Source: an uncultured Gammaproteobacteria bacterium (lineage in GTDB: Bacteria > Pseudomonadota > Gammaproteobacteria > SZUA-229). From it: a DNA stretch of 38,820 nucleotides. The notes under the pieces are model-generated. The model saw only the letters and a program-made list of their open reading frames with translations. It had not been told where the DNA came from and made no database searches. The position numbers and the translations under genes are program-made. Position 1 is the stretch's first letter. Each line of letters starts with the position of its first letter. Shown here piece by piece: positions 1-12,134 of the stretch. The stretch is from positions 1 through 38,820 of the forward strand of contig CAJXZZ010000021.1 of the NCBI GenBank assembly GCA_913065105.1, in the 5' to 3' direction.

Positions 1-1557
1 AATCTTTCTTTGTTTCAACAAGCGGTAGACGATTTAATTGTAGAAACCATCAATGGTGAGCAACAAGTGACGGGTGTTGTTACTCAGATGGGGCTTAAGT
101 TCAAAGCAAAAGCCGTCGTGTTAACGGCGGGTACATTTCTTGGTGGGTTAATCCACATCGGCGAAAAGAATTTTTCTGGTGGTCGCGCGGGCGATCCGCC
201 ATCTATCGCTTTAGCGAATCGATTACGTGATTTGCCGTTTCGTGTTGAGCGTTTAAAAACAGGCACGCCACCACGTATTGATAGCCGTACCATTGATTAC
301 ACAGATTTAGCCGAGCAACCTGGCGATACACCATTGCCGGTTTTTTCGTACACAGGCAATGTTAGTGAACATCCCGAGCAGGTTAGTTGCCATATAACGC
401 ACACCAACGAAAAAACGCACGATATTATTCGTCAGGGGCTGCACCGTTCACCTATGTATAGTGGTGTTATCGAAGGCATTGGGCCACGCTATTGTCCGTC
501 GATAGAGGATAAAGTAGTGCGTTTTGCTGATAAAACGTCACACCAGATCTTTATTGAGCCGGAAGGTTTAACCACGACGGAAGTGTATCCAAATGGTATA
601 TCAACTAGCCTGCCGTTTGATATGCAGTTTGAATTCGTGCGCTCGATGAAAGGGTTTGAAAACGCGCACATCACACGTCCGGGTTACGCCATTGAATACG
701 ATTTTTTTGATCCGCGTGATTTAAAGACGTCGTTTGAAACTAAATTTATTAACGGTTTATTTTTTGCTGGCCAGATTAACGGCACCACAGGTTACGAGGA
801 GGCGGGCGCTCAAGGTTTACTGGCAGCGATCAATGCCGCGCGCCTGGTGCAGGAAAAAGAAGCGTGGACACCTGGTCGCGACCAGGCGTATATCGGTGTT
901 TTGGCTGATGACCTGGTCACGCTTGGTACACAAGAACCGTATCGTATGTTTACTTCGCGTGCAGAATACCGCCTGATATTACGTGAAGATAATGCGGATT
1001 TGCGCTTAACCGAAACTGCGCGTGATCTGGGGTTGTTAAGCGACGAACATTGGCGAGCCTTCTCAGAAAAACGCGAAGCCATCGAAAAAGAACAGCAACG
1101 CCTGTCCGAGATGAATGTACAACCAGATTCAATAATGAGCAAAGCCTTTGCAGAAAAACTTGCGGTTGATGGAAAAGTGAAACCGTTAACGCGCAATTAT
1201 AAAGCGGCCGATCTATTGCGCCGTCCAGAAATTGATTATGCAGGGTTAGCCGAAATCATCGGTGAAGGTGAGCGCGTTACACCAAGTGTGGCCGAGCAGG
1301 TAGAAATACAGGCTAAATATTCGGGCTATCTAGATCGTCAGCAGGATGAAATAGATAAAGCCAAACGTCACCAAACAACCGCTATTCCAAACGTGATTGA
1401 TTATGCCCTGGTCCGCGGTTTATCTGCAGAGGCGCTGCAGAAACTTGCCGACCATCGGCCTGAAACGATAGGTCAGGCCGGGCGCATACCGGGTATTACA
1501 CCTGCGGCAATTTCATTATTGATGGTTCATCTGAAAAAAACCAAAGCTTTAGCATAG
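1..1557 (+). CDS. mnmG: tRNA uridine-5-carboxymethylaminomethyl modification enzyme MnmG (5' end missing)
   Basis: The frame is open from base 1, so the gene enters the window already running; 518 residues are present against about 630 for the family, so roughly 110 N-terminal residues, including the FAD dinucleotide-binding start, lie outside. Visible family signatures are [10 protein letters not shown], the conserved cysteine in [10 protein letters not shown], and the FAD-domain block [19 protein letters not shown], followed by the helical C-terminal domain that contacts MnmE and tRNA. With MnmE, MnmG installs the (carboxymethyl)aminomethyl group on wobble U34 of certain tRNAs. The stop at 1557 is one base from the next start, so it is probably cotranscribed with rsmG, as in most Gammaproteobacteria. 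The TTG at position 10 is internal, not the real start. Confidence 0.97.
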   Translation, partial: NLSLFQQAVDDLIVETINGEQQVTGVVTQMGLKFKAKAVVLTAGTFLGGLIHIGEKNFSGGRAGDPPSIALANRLRDLPFRVERLKTGTPPRIDSRTIDYTDLAEQPGDTPLPVFSYTGNVSEHPEQVSCHITHTNEKTHDIIRQGLHRSPMYSGVIEGIGPRYCPSIEDKVVRFADKTSHQIFIEPEGLTTTEVYPNGISTSLPFDMQFEFVRSMKGFENAHITRPGYAIEYDFFDPRDLKTSFETKFINGLFFAGQINGTTGYEEAGAQGLLAAINAARLVQEKEAWTPGRDQAYIGVLADDLVTLGTQEPYRMFTSRAEYRLILREDNADLRLTETARDLGLLSDEHWRAFSEKREAIEKEQQRLSEMNVQPDSIMSKAFAEKLAVDGKVKPLTRNYKAADLLRRPEIDYAGLAEIIGEGERVTPSVAEQVEIQAKYSGYLDRQQDEIDKAKRHQTTAIPNVIDYALVRGLSAEALQKLADHRPETIGQAGRIPGITPAAISLLMVHLKKTKALA

Positions 1558-1558
1558 A

Positions 1559-2194
1559 GTGAAAGAGCCATTACGCCAACAGCTTGAATTTGGCCTCAGC
1601 CAGATGGGGCTGCACTTTTCTGTGCCGGTGCAACAAAAACTGGTCCACTATATACAGCTGATTGCGCGCTGGAACAAAGCATTTAACCTCACCGCAATAC
1701 GTGACGTTGAGGAGATGGTGAGTAAGCACCTGCTCGATAGCCTTGCGGTGCAGCCTTATGTCGAAGGTAATAATGTCCTGGATGTAGGTAGCGGCGCTGG
1801 TTTGCCGGGCATTCCCTTTGCCATAACTTCGCCGGAAAAACATTTTGTGCTTTTAGACTGCAATGGGAAAAAAACGCGGTTTTTAACGCAGGCGAAAATA
1901 GATTTAAAACTGGATAATGTGGAAGTGATCCATCAACGCGTAGAAGATTATCAACCAATAGTTGATGGACATAGGATATACTTCGATGTGATTACAGCGC
2001 GTGCTTATGCGACTACTGATGACATCTTAAGCAGCACAGAGCATTTGCAGGATGCCAACACTCGCATATTGGTGATGCAGGGCAAGCTGGACGAACAGAT
2101 ACAGAGTCATCAGTATCAGCTCATAGAATCACATACACTCGATGTTTATGGTCTGGATGCTGAGCGGCATCTACTGGAAATAAAAAAGTTATAA
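1559..2194 (+). CDS. rsmG: 16S rRNA (guanine-527-N7)-methyltransferase RsmG
   Basis: A protein of 211 residues that methylates N7 of G527 in 16S rRNA using S-adenosylmethionine. The SAM-binding loop is clear at about residues 73-87 (VLDVGSGAGLPGIPF), and the N-terminal RWNKAFNLTAIRD segment is typical of the GidB family. Length matches the usual 205-215. The start is GTG one base after the mnmG stop, pointing to translational coupling. Loss of this enzyme gives low-level streptomycin resistance in other bacteria (family knowledge). The adjacency mnmG-rsmG is the classic gidA-gidB pair. Confidence 0.97.
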   Translation: MKEPLRQQLEFGLSQMGLHFSVPVQQKLVHYIQLIARWNKAFNLTAIRDVEEMVSKHLLDSLAVQPYVEGNNVLDVGSGAGLPGIPFAITSPEKHFVLLDCNGKKTRFLTQAKIDLKLDNVEVIHQRVEDYQPIVDGHRIYFDVITARAYATTDDILSSTEHLQDANTRILVMQGKLDEQIQSHQYQLIESHTLDVYGLDAERHLLEIKKL

Positions 2195-2225
2195 CTTTCA
2201 TAAAGCACACTTACTATACTTATAC

Positions 2226-3017
2226 ATGTCAAAAGTACTCGCATTAGCAAATCAGAAAGGTGGCGTCGGTAAAACGACTACCAGCGTTAATCTTGCGGCA
2301 TCACTCGCTGCAACAAAACGTAAAGTTTTGTTGATTGACCTGGATCCACAGGGCAATGCCACCATGGGCGTTGGTGTGGACAAAAACGCATTGGATCTGA
2401 CCTTTTGTGATTGCCTGCTTGATGGTGTGGATGCGCATGAAGTAGTGCGTCATATTGAAAATGTCGGCATCGACCTGCTGCCTTCTAATGCTGATATGAC
2501 GGCAGCTGAAGTGAATCTAATGCGCGCAGACAATGCCGAGCAGCGACTAAAAAATAGCATTGCATCGATCGTAGATGAATATGACTATGTGTTAATTGAT
2601 TGTCCGCCAGCATTAAATATGCTGACACTTAATGCGTTAGTGGCATCTGATGGTGTCATTATTCCTATGCAGTGTGAGTATTATGCGCTGGAAGGATTAA
2701 CAGCGCTGATGGATACAATCAATCAGGTTCGCTCATCAGTGAACCCCGATCTGAAAATTGAAGGTTTGCTTCGTACCATGTTTGACCCGCGTAATACCCT
2801 GGCAAACGATGTATCGGCGCAATTAATTGAGCATTTTGGTGATCGTGTTTACCGCACCATAGTGCCGCGTAATGTCCGACTGGCTGAAGCGCCCAGTTAT
2901 GGTCTGCCCGCACTGTTATATGAAAAAACGTCCCGTGGGGCACTAGCCTATTTAGCCCTGGCAGGTGAAATGTTGCGACGTGAAACGCGTAGAAGTGCTG
3001 CAGCGGCGACGGTTTAA
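2226..3017 (+). CDS. parA: Chromosome partitioning ATPase ParA (Soj)
   Basis: A 263-residue Walker-type ATPase of the ParA/MinD superfamily. The deviant Walker A motif KGGVGKTT is at residues 11-18 with the signature first lysine, and Walker A' and B segments appear as LLIDLDPQGNATMGV and VLIDCPPALN. Its length and close match to chromosomal Soj proteins, with parB 20 bases downstream, identify the origin-segregation system rather than a plasmid one. ParA forms nucleoid-bound ATP dimers that pull ParB-parS complexes. No Shine-Dalgarno sequence is evident upstream of the ATG; instead a TATACT hexamer lies at 2215-2220. Confidence 0.96.
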   Translation: MSKVLALANQKGGVGKTTTSVNLAASLAATKRKVLLIDLDPQGNATMGVGVDKNALDLTFCDCLLDGVDAHEVVRHIENVGIDLLPSNADMTAAEVNLMRADNAEQRLKNSIASIVDEYDYVLIDCPPALNMLTLNALVASDGVIIPMQCEYYALEGLTALMDTINQVRSSVNPDLKIEGLLRTMFDPRNTLANDVSAQLIEHFGDRVYRTIVPRNVRLAEAPSYGLPALLYEKTSRGALAYLALAGEMLRRETRRSAAAATV

Positions 3018-3037
3018 TAGATTAAAAGGTTTATAGA

Positions 3038-3901
3038 ATGGCTGTAAAGAAAAAAGGCTTGGGCCGTGGATTAACGGCATTGCTGGGAAACAGTGATGTC
3101 GAGGCTATGATTGAGCCACAAAATGATAATGAATTGCGCAATATTGATGTTGATTTAATCGAGCGCGGCCCCTGGCAGCCGCGTGAATACTTTGATGAAG
3201 AGGCGCTGCAGGAATTAGCGAACTCGATTGCAAAACAGGGCGTGGTTCAACCTATTGTGGTTCGGCAAAAAGCCAATAACAGATTTGAGATTGTTGCTGG
3301 TGAACGGCGTTGGCGTGCAGCACAGAAAGCCGGTTTGTCGAAAGTGCCGGCAGTGGTAAAAATCTTTGATGACCAGACCGCAGCGGCAGTGTCATTAATT
3401 GAAAATATTCAGCGTGAGAATCTAAACCCGCTGGAAGAGTCCACAGCGCTAAAACGATTAGTTGATGAATTTCAGATGACGCACCAGCAGGTTGCTGACA
3501 CGGTGGCGCGTTCGCGAGCAACGGTGAGTAATTTATTACGCTTGCAGGACCTGAACCCAGACGTTAAAGCATTGCTTGCAATGCGCGACATAGAAATGGG
3601 CCACGCGCGTGCCTTGTTAGCCATTGATGGTCTGGAACAAAGCAGTGTTGCAAAAGATGTCGCCCGAAAAGGCTTGTCGGTACGTGAAACCGAGGCTTTG
3701 ATTCGAAAGTTATCTAACCCTACGAAAAAAACCACTAGCACTAAAAAAGACCCTGATATTGTTAAGTTAGAGCAGCGCCTAACAGAACGACTGGGTGCAC
3801 CAGTGCATATTAAAGAGAAAGGCAAGGGTAAAGGGTGTTTAGAAATCTCATACACCAGTCTTGACGTGTTAGATGGCATCCTTAGTAAGATAGAGTCTTA
3901 A
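3038..3901 (+). CDS. parB: Chromosome partitioning protein ParB (Spo0J), CTPase
   Basis: A 287-residue parS-binding CTPase clamp. The basic N-terminal tail with KKGLGRGLTALLG is the ParA-stimulating segment. The ParB/Srx domain follows, with the CTP-binding box GERRWRA at residues 88-94 and ENIQREN at 122-128. A helix-turn-helix is at about 147-170, and the C-terminal dimerisation segment ends near residue 287 after a Lys/Thr-rich linker (about 228-238). All nucleotide-binding arginines look intact. It follows parA by 20 bases, so the two form an operon. I found no full parS palindrome inside the window. Confidence 0.96.
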   Translation: MAVKKKGLGRGLTALLGNSDVEAMIEPQNDNELRNIDVDLIERGPWQPREYFDEEALQELANSIAKQGVVQPIVVRQKANNRFEIVAGERRWRAAQKAGLSKVPAVVKIFDDQTAAAVSLIENIQRENLNPLEESTALKRLVDEFQMTHQQVADTVARSRATVSNLLRLQDLNPDVKALLAMRDIEMGHARALLAIDGLEQSSVAKDVARKGLSVRETEALIRKLSNPTKKTTSTKKDPDIVKLEQRLTERLGAPVHIKEKGKGKGCLEISYTSLDVLDGILSKIES

Positions 3902-3979
3902 ATCTGCTGTTTTGTAGTGAACTATCGCTAAAGCATCATGGTCACAACTGCACATTAATTAACGTGTGTTGAGGGAATG

Positions 3980-4696
3980 ATGAGTCTCAATAATCTTTTA
4001 TTACGTCCGCTAAGTATCTTTGTTGCCAGTATTTTTATTTTAAGCGCTTGCAGCGAAGACAGTTCCCCCTCGACTGACAGAGACGCTAATTCAGAAGCCA
4101 GCTATAAAGTAACGTTCAATACAAACTGGAATGACACTGATTTTCCAACAAATTTTCCAGGCGGCGCGCACTTTTCAGGGCTAATTGGTGGAACCCATAA
4201 CGATCAAGTTAAGTTTTGGGAAGTAGGCCAGATTGCTAGCGATGGCATCGAGTCGATGGCGGAAACAGGCGCTCAGTCTACATTAGCGAGTGAAGTCGAA
4301 GCGGCTAAAACTGACGGTAAGGCGCAGTTTGTATTAAGTGGCGCAGGCGCAACAGCGGTTGATAGTGTTGAGCTTGAATTTGATATTAACCAGGCATACC
4401 CATTGGTGACCTTGGTATCGATGGTGGCGCCAAGCCCTGATTGGTTCGTCGGTGTGCGCGATTTATCGTTATTTGATAATAATGCAGGCGATTGGCATCA
4501 AACCGTTACTGTTCAGTTAGCCGTTTATGATGCAGGAAGCGATAGCGGTGCTGTATTTATCTCTGGCAATGCAGATACTCAGCCACCAGAAATTATCATG
4601 TTGTTAACTAGTGTAAACACCGATACAGACTTTGTATTAGGTAGGAGCCCTGCAGATCAAGTAGTGGCTACAATGACTTTTACCCGTAATAAATAG
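3980..4696 (+). CDS. Lipoprotein with Spondin_N-type domain
   Basis: A predicted lipoprotein of about 238 residues. A hydrophobic signal ends in the lipobox LSAC, with the acylated cysteine at about residue 24, followed by a short Ser/Asp-rich linker. The rest matches what I know of bacterial Spondin_N domains: YKVTFNTNWNDTDFP, then AHFSGLIGGTHN, FWEVGQIASDGIESMAETG, and later VSMVAPSPDWFVGV. Such domains are extracellular and are thought to bind carbohydrate or matrix; the substrate here is unknown. Two ATGs occur at 3977 and 3980; the GAGGGA at 3971-3976 abuts the first, so the second is the likelier start. It lies between parB and the atp promoter and is probably its own unit. Family confidence is good, function is open. 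Confidence 0.8.
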   Translation: MSLNNLLLRPLSIFVASIFILSACSEDSSPSTDRDANSEASYKVTFNTNWNDTDFPTNFPGGAHFSGLIGGTHNDQVKFWEVGQIASDGIESMAETGAQSTLASEVEAAKTDGKAQFVLSGAGATAVDSVELEFDINQAYPLVTLVSMVAPSPDWFVGVRDLSLFDNNAGDWHQTVTVQLAVYDAGSDSGAVFISGNADTQPPEIIMLLTSVNTDTDFVLGRSPADQVVATMTFTRNK

Positions 4697-4778
4697 ATTC
4701 ATGGTATAAAAGGACGTTAATGTGAGGTCAGTATTAGGTTTTTATTGTATAGAATATACTTATGTCTAGATTGATTCC

Positions 4779-4808
4779 TTGACCTTAAACAACACTCTCT
4801 TATATAAT
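4779..4808 (+). promoter_or_regulatory. Sigma70-type promoter of the atp operon
   Basis: A -35 hexamer TTGACC (4779-4784) and a perfect -10 TATAAT (4803-4808) are separated by 18 bases and lie 44 bases before the first atpI start codon. Near-consensus hexamers fit a highly expressed energy operon. The position downstream of the Spondin_N gene implies that gene is not needed for atp transcription. Confidence 0.75.
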
Positions 4809-4852
4809 TCGCGCGCATTCTCACGCCGGTCTTTTTGCATTTGACCTGAAAA

Positions 4853-6264
<1,412 letters not shown>

Positions 6265-6311
6265 TTAAAACAGAAACAGATTTTTAACTTTTAACATTTT
6301 TTAATATTTAG

Positions 6312-6551
<240 letters not shown>

Positions 6552-6624
6552 ACCTGTCGTTTTTTAAGACAGCGTTTATTCACGTTATTTATAACCGTAG
6601 TAAGAGAGAAAGCGGAGTTCATTA

Positions 6625-7095
6625 ATGAACATTAACCTAACCCTAATCGGTCAATCGATTACGTTCGCATTGTTCGTCTGGTTCTGCATGAGATTTATAT
6701 GGCCACCTGTTATGGGTGCGCTAGAAGCTCGTCGTAAACAAATTGCTGATGGTCTGGCCGCTGCTGAACGCGGTCAACACGAACAGGAATTGGCAGAGAA
6801 ACGTGCTGCTGAACATATCAAGGAAGCCAAAGGCCAGGCGTCAGAGATCGTTACACAAGCACAGAAGCGTGCCAGTGAAATTGTCGAAGAAGCTAAAGGC
6901 GATGCTAAAACTGAAGCAGACCGGATTGTTACCGGTGCTAATGCTGAAATCGAGCAGGAAATCAATCGTGCACGCGAACACCTTCGTAAAGAAGTTGTTG
7001 GTTTAGCTATTGCAGGTGCTGAAAAAGTATTAAAACGTGAAGTCGATAAAGGCAATCACGCAGCTACTTTAGACGACCTTGCAGCGCAATTATAA
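6625..7095 (+). CDS. atpF: F0F1 ATP synthase subunit b
   Basis: The 156-residue peripheral stalk subunit. One N-terminal membrane helix (residues about 5-25, TLIGQSITFALFVWFCMRF) is followed by a long charged coiled coil rich in Ala, Glu, Lys and Arg that dimerises and reaches subunit delta. Length equals that of E. coli b. It lies 73 bases after atpE and 26 bases before atpH. Confidence 0.96.
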   Translation: MNINLTLIGQSITFALFVWFCMRFIWPPVMGALEARRKQIADGLAAAERGQHEQELAEKRAAEHIKEAKGQASEIVTQAQKRASEIVEEAKGDAKTEADRIVTGANAEIEQEINRAREHLRKEVVGLAIAGAEKVLKREVDKGNHAATLDDLAAQL

Positions 7096-7121
7096 TTGCG
7101 AACGATTAGGCAGAAATAGTT

Positions 7122-7658
7122 ATGACTGATTTCACTACTGCAGCAAGGCCTTATGCACATGCTGTTTATGATACCGCCGCAGAATCTGATTCATTAGATT
7201 CATGGGGCGATGCATTAACAAATCTTGCAGGTGTCGTTAGCGATGCGCAATTGAGTAAATTGCTGGAAAGCCCGGATTTAGGCAAAGCCGAAAAAGGCGA
7301 GCTGATAATTAAGGTATTAGGCGATAAATTAACGGACAAACAACAAAACCTCGTCAAGTTGATGGCGGAGAATAGTCGTTTGAAGTTACTGCCTGATGTA
7401 CTCGAACAATTTGAAGTCGCGCGCGCTAAAGCAGAAAATAAAATTGAAGCAGAAGTTATTTCCGCCTTCGAATTAACGGCCGAACAAATCAGCGAATTAG
7501 TTAACACCTTAAAGAACAAACTTGGCAGTGACGTTACTGTAACCACATCGATAGATGCATCGTTGATTGGTGGTGTAGTGATCAAAGCCGGTGACACAAT
7601 TATTGACGCGTCAATGAAATCGCAGCTAGATTCACTCGCGCTTTCATTAGGACGATAA
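7122..7658 (+). CDS. atpH: F0F1 ATP synthase subunit delta
   Basis: A 178-residue protein linking the b stalk to the top of F1. The N-terminal [12 protein letters not shown] motif and the C-terminal [20 protein letters not shown] block are hallmarks of the OSCP/delta family. Length matches the E. coli protein (177). It sits in the invariant F-H-A order, 11 bases ahead of atpA. Confidence 0.96.
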   Translation: MTDFTTAARPYAHAVYDTAAESDSLDSWGDALTNLAGVVSDAQLSKLLESPDLGKAEKGELIIKVLGDKLTDKQQNLVKLMAENSRLKLLPDVLEQFEVARAKAENKIEAEVISAFELTAEQISELVNTLKNKLGSDVTVTTSIDASLIGGVVIKAGDTIIDASMKSQLDSLALSLGR

Positions 7659-7669
7659 GAGGCAACACA

Positions 7670-9211
7670 ATGCAACTCAATCCATCAGAAATTAGTGAAC
7701 TGATTAAATCACGAATAGATAACTTCGACGAAAAAGTTGAAGCCCGTACCGAAGGTACAATCGTTAGCCTGACTGACGGTATTATTCGTATTCATGGCCT
7801 TGCCGATGCAATGCAAGGCGAGATGATCGAACTTCCTGGCGATACTTTCGCTATGGCGTTGAACCTTGAGCGTGACTCTGTCGGCGCTGTGGTTTTAGGT
7901 GGCTACGGTCATCTGACTGAAGGCGATACCGCTAAATGTACCGGCCGTATTTTAGAAGTACCTATCGGTGAAGAGCTGCTAGGTCGTGTAGTCGATGCAC
8001 TTGGAAGACCTATCGACGGTAAAGGTCCTATCGATGCAAAACTTACTGCACCAATAGAAAAAATTGCACCGGGTGTAATCGAACGTAAATCAGTCGATCA
8101 GCCTGTGCAAACAGGTCTAAAAGCGATTGACGCTATGGTACCAGTTGGTCGTGGTCAACGTGAGTTGATTATTGGTGATCGCCAAACCGGTAAAACAGCG
8201 GTTGCGATCGATGCCATTATCAACCAGACGACTACAGGCGTTAAATGTATTTATGTAGCGATCGGTCAAAAAGCATCAACCGTGGCAAACATTGTTCGTA
8301 AATTAGAAGAGCACGGTGCGATGGAACATACCATCATCGTTGCGGCCACTGCAGCAGAGTCAGCAGCGATGCAATTTATTGCACCGTATGCTGGTTGCAC
8401 CATGGGCGAGTATTTCCGTGATCGTGGCCAGGATGCGTTGATCGTTTATGATGATTTAACAAAACAGGCATGGGCTTACCGTCAGGTGTCATTGTTGTTA
8501 CGTCGTCCGCCGGGCCGTGAAGCGTACCCTGGTGATGTGTTCTATTTACATTCACGTCTATTAGAACGTGCATCACGTGTTAATGCTGAATATGTTGAAG
8601 CGTTCACTAACGGTGAAGTAAAAGGTAAAACCGGTTCTTTAACAGCATTACCTATTATTGAAACTCAGGACGGTGACGTATCTGCGTTCGTGCCAACCAA
8701 TGTGATTTCGATTACTGATGGTCAGATTTTCTTAGAGTCAGACTTGTTTAACTCAGGTATTCGTCCAGCGATCAACGCGGGTCTTTCAGTGTCTCGTGTT
8801 GGTGGTGCGGCACAAACAACCATTATTAAGAAATTAGGTGGCGGTATTCGTTTAGTGCTTGCGCAATATCGTGAGCTTGCAGCATTTGCTCAGTTCGCGT
8901 CAGATCTTGATGATGCAACACGTGCACAGTTAGAGTTAGGTGAGCGTGTAACAGAGTTAATGAAACAAGCACAATACTCACCACTATCAGTTGCTGACAT
9001 GGCATTTTCATTGTACGCCGCGAATGAAGGTTTCCTTAACGAAGTACCAGTTAAGAAAGTAGTTGATTATGAAGCAGCGATGCTTGCCTACATGAAGAGT
9101 AATCATGCTGATGTGATCGCACAGATTAACGAGTCTGGCGATTTTAATGATGACATCGCGGCTTCGATGAGAGCTGCTTTAAAAGCATTTAATGAAAAAG
9201 GCGTTTACTAA
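7670..9211 (+). CDS. atpA: F0F1 ATP synthase subunit alpha
   Basis: The 513-residue non-catalytic nucleotide-binding subunit. The P-loop GDRQTGKT is at residues 169-176, and the family signature with [17 protein letters not shown] is intact, including the arginine of SRVGG that acts as arginine finger for the beta site. Length is identical to E. coli alpha. Part of the unbroken atp operon, 11 bases after atpH and 57 bases before atpG. Confidence 0.98.
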   Translation: MQLNPSEISELIKSRIDNFDEKVEARTEGTIVSLTDGIIRIHGLADAMQGEMIELPGDTFAMALNLERDSVGAVVLGGYGHLTEGDTAKCTGRILEVPIGEELLGRVVDALGRPIDGKGPIDAKLTAPIEKIAPGVIERKSVDQPVQTGLKAIDAMVPVGRGQRELIIGDRQTGKTAVAIDAIINQTTTGVKCIYVAIGQKASTVANIVRKLEEHGAMEHTIIVAATAAESAAMQFIAPYAGCTMGEYFRDRGQDALIVYDDLTKQAWAYRQVSLLLRRPPGREAYPGDVFYLHSRLLERASRVNAEYVEAFTNGEVKGKTGSLTALPIIETQDGDVSAFVPTNVISITDGQIFLESDLFNSGIRPAINAGLSVSRVGGAAQTTIIKKLGGGIRLVLAQYRELAAFAQFASDLDDATRAQLELGERVTELMKQAQYSPLSVADMAFSLYAANEGFLNEVPVKKVVDYEAAMLAYMKSNHADVIAQINESGDFNDDIAASMRAALKAFNEKGVY

Positions 9212-9268
9212 GCGTCGTTAAATCGAACTTAGAATAAAGACGATACTTTCGGATATTAGAGAAGAGAT

Positions 9269-10135
9269 ATGGCAGGCGCTAAAGAAATACGCAGCAAGAT
9301 CAAAAGTGTACAAAATACACAAAAGATCACTAAAGCGATGGAAATGGTTGCGGCAAGTAAAATGCGTAAAGCGCAAGAGCGCATGCGTGCTTCACGCCCT
9401 TACGCAGAAAAAATGCGTAGTGTTTTAAGTCATCTGGCGCAAGCGCATTGTGAATATAAACACCCTTATCTACAAGATCGTACAGATGTAAAACGTGTTG
9501 GTTACATTGTTGTTTCAACTGATCGCGGTTTATGTGGCGGTTTAAATACCAACTTATTTAAAGCCGCTGTTATTCAAATGTCTGACTGGCATGATAAGAA
9601 TGTTGAAATAGACATTTGTACCATTGGAAAAAAAGCGGCGTCGTTTTTTTCGCGCTTTCAGGGTAACATTATTTCACAAGCGGCTAACCTGGGCGACCAG
9701 CCTTCACATGAAGAGTTAATCGGTACAGTTAAAGTGATGCTTGATGCTTATGATGAAGGCAAAATTGATCGCTTATTTTTAATAAGTAATGATTTTGAAA
9801 ATACCATGACGCAAACACCAACTGTGCAACAGCTGATACCAGCGACAGGTGAGGTTGATGCCAAGTTGGAGCATCATTGGGACTACATGTACGAGCCTGA
9901 CACAAAGCCAATCATAGATGCATTGATGATGCGTTTTATTGAGTCTCAAGTTTATAAGGGCGTGGTTGAAAACATCGCCTGTGAAATGTCAGCACGTATG
10001 ATCGCGATGAAAAGCGCAACGGATAACGCATCTGACATTATTAAAGAATTACAAACGATTTATAACAAAGCGCGACAAGCAGCAATTACACAGGAAATTT
10101 CTGAGATTGTTGCAGGCGCAGCGGCAGTCTCTTAG
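9269..10135 (+). CDS. atpG: F0F1 ATP synthase subunit gamma
   Basis: The 288-residue central shaft. The N-terminal helix starts [20 protein letters not shown] and continues [15 protein letters not shown], and the C-terminal helix ends with [20 protein letters not shown], the two coiled-coil parts that rotate inside the alpha-beta hexamer. The [11 protein letters not shown] strand is also typical. A ribosome binding site GAAGAGA is close before the ATG. Confidence 0.97.
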   Translation: MAGAKEIRSKIKSVQNTQKITKAMEMVAASKMRKAQERMRASRPYAEKMRSVLSHLAQAHCEYKHPYLQDRTDVKRVGYIVVSTDRGLCGGLNTNLFKAAVIQMSDWHDKNVEIDICTIGKKAASFFSRFQGNIISQAANLGDQPSHEELIGTVKVMLDAYDEGKIDRLFLISNDFENTMTQTPTVQQLIPATGEVDAKLEHHWDYMYEPDTKPIIDALMMRFIESQVYKGVVENIACEMSARMIAMKSATDNASDIIKELQTIYNKARQAAITQEISEIVAGAAAVS

Positions 10136-10189
10136 CGACGCTGCATAAATATAAATCATCGAGCAAGAATTTAACATTTTAATACATAA

Positions 10190-11587
<1,398 letters not shown>

Positions 11588-11620
11588 TAGCGGCTTTGTA
11601 GGTTGTAAGGGTAATTAACA

Positions 11621-12040
11621 ATGGCAATGACCATGCATGTAAATATAGTAAGCGCCGAAAAAGAAATATATTCTGGCACTGTGATACAGGTTTTCGCTCC
11701 TGCAGAAATGGGTGAAGTCGGTGTTATGCCTCGTCACGCTCCGATGTTATCTACATTGAAGCCGGGTGTCGTCCGCGTCCTCTTGCAGGATGGTGATGAG
11801 CAAGCCTTTTATGTCAGTGGCGGCATCTTAGAAATACAGCCGCATGTAGTGACGATACTCTCGGATACAGCTTTACGTGCTGCGGATATTGATGAGTCTG
11901 CTGCTCTAGAAGCAAAAACTCGTGCAGAAGCTGCAATGAAGGATAAAGCCTCTGATATGGATTATGCAAAAGCTAAAACAGAATTAATTGAAGCAGTTGC
12001 TCAGATCGAAGCACTAAGAAAACTACGCAAGAAAAAATAA
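11621..12040 (+). CDS. atpC: F0F1 ATP synthase subunit epsilon
   Basis: A 139-residue regulatory subunit of F1. The N-terminal beta-sandwich carries [22 protein letters not shown], a family hallmark, and the C-terminal part is the Ala/Lys/Glu-rich helical hairpin that can inhibit ATP hydrolysis. Last gene of the operon; a strong terminator follows 21 bases after the stop. Confidence 0.96.
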   Translation: MAMTMHVNIVSAEKEIYSGTVIQVFAPAEMGEVGVMPRHAPMLSTLKPGVVRVLLQDGDEQAFYVSGGILEIQPHVVTILSDTALRAADIDESAALEAKTRAEAAMKDKASDMDYAKAKTELIEAVAQIEALRKLRKKK

Positions 12041-12061
12041 CTTTTTGCCGATGGATTAAAT

Positions 12062-12099
12062 AAAAAGGCCGAATTCGAAAGAGTTCGGCCTTTTTATTT
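12062..12099 (+). terminator. Rho-independent terminator of the atp operon
   Basis: A perfect 12-base-pair stem (12062-12073 with 12084-12095; core GGCCGAA/TTCGGCC) with a 10-base loop, followed by a T-rich run. The A-rich left arm makes it able to act on both strands. It separates the atp operon from glmU. Confidence 0.9.
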
Positions 12100-12100
12100 G

Positions 12101-12106
12101 TATAAT
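12101..12106 (+). promoter_or_regulatory. Possible -10 element of glmU
   Basis: A perfect TATAAT hexamer lies just after the atp terminator and 28 bases before the glmU ATG. No matching -35 is visible because the expected place falls inside the terminator hairpin, so this is only a candidate. Confidence 0.35.
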
Positions 12107-12134
12107 ATAGTTAATAATTTTTAGAGACGAACAA

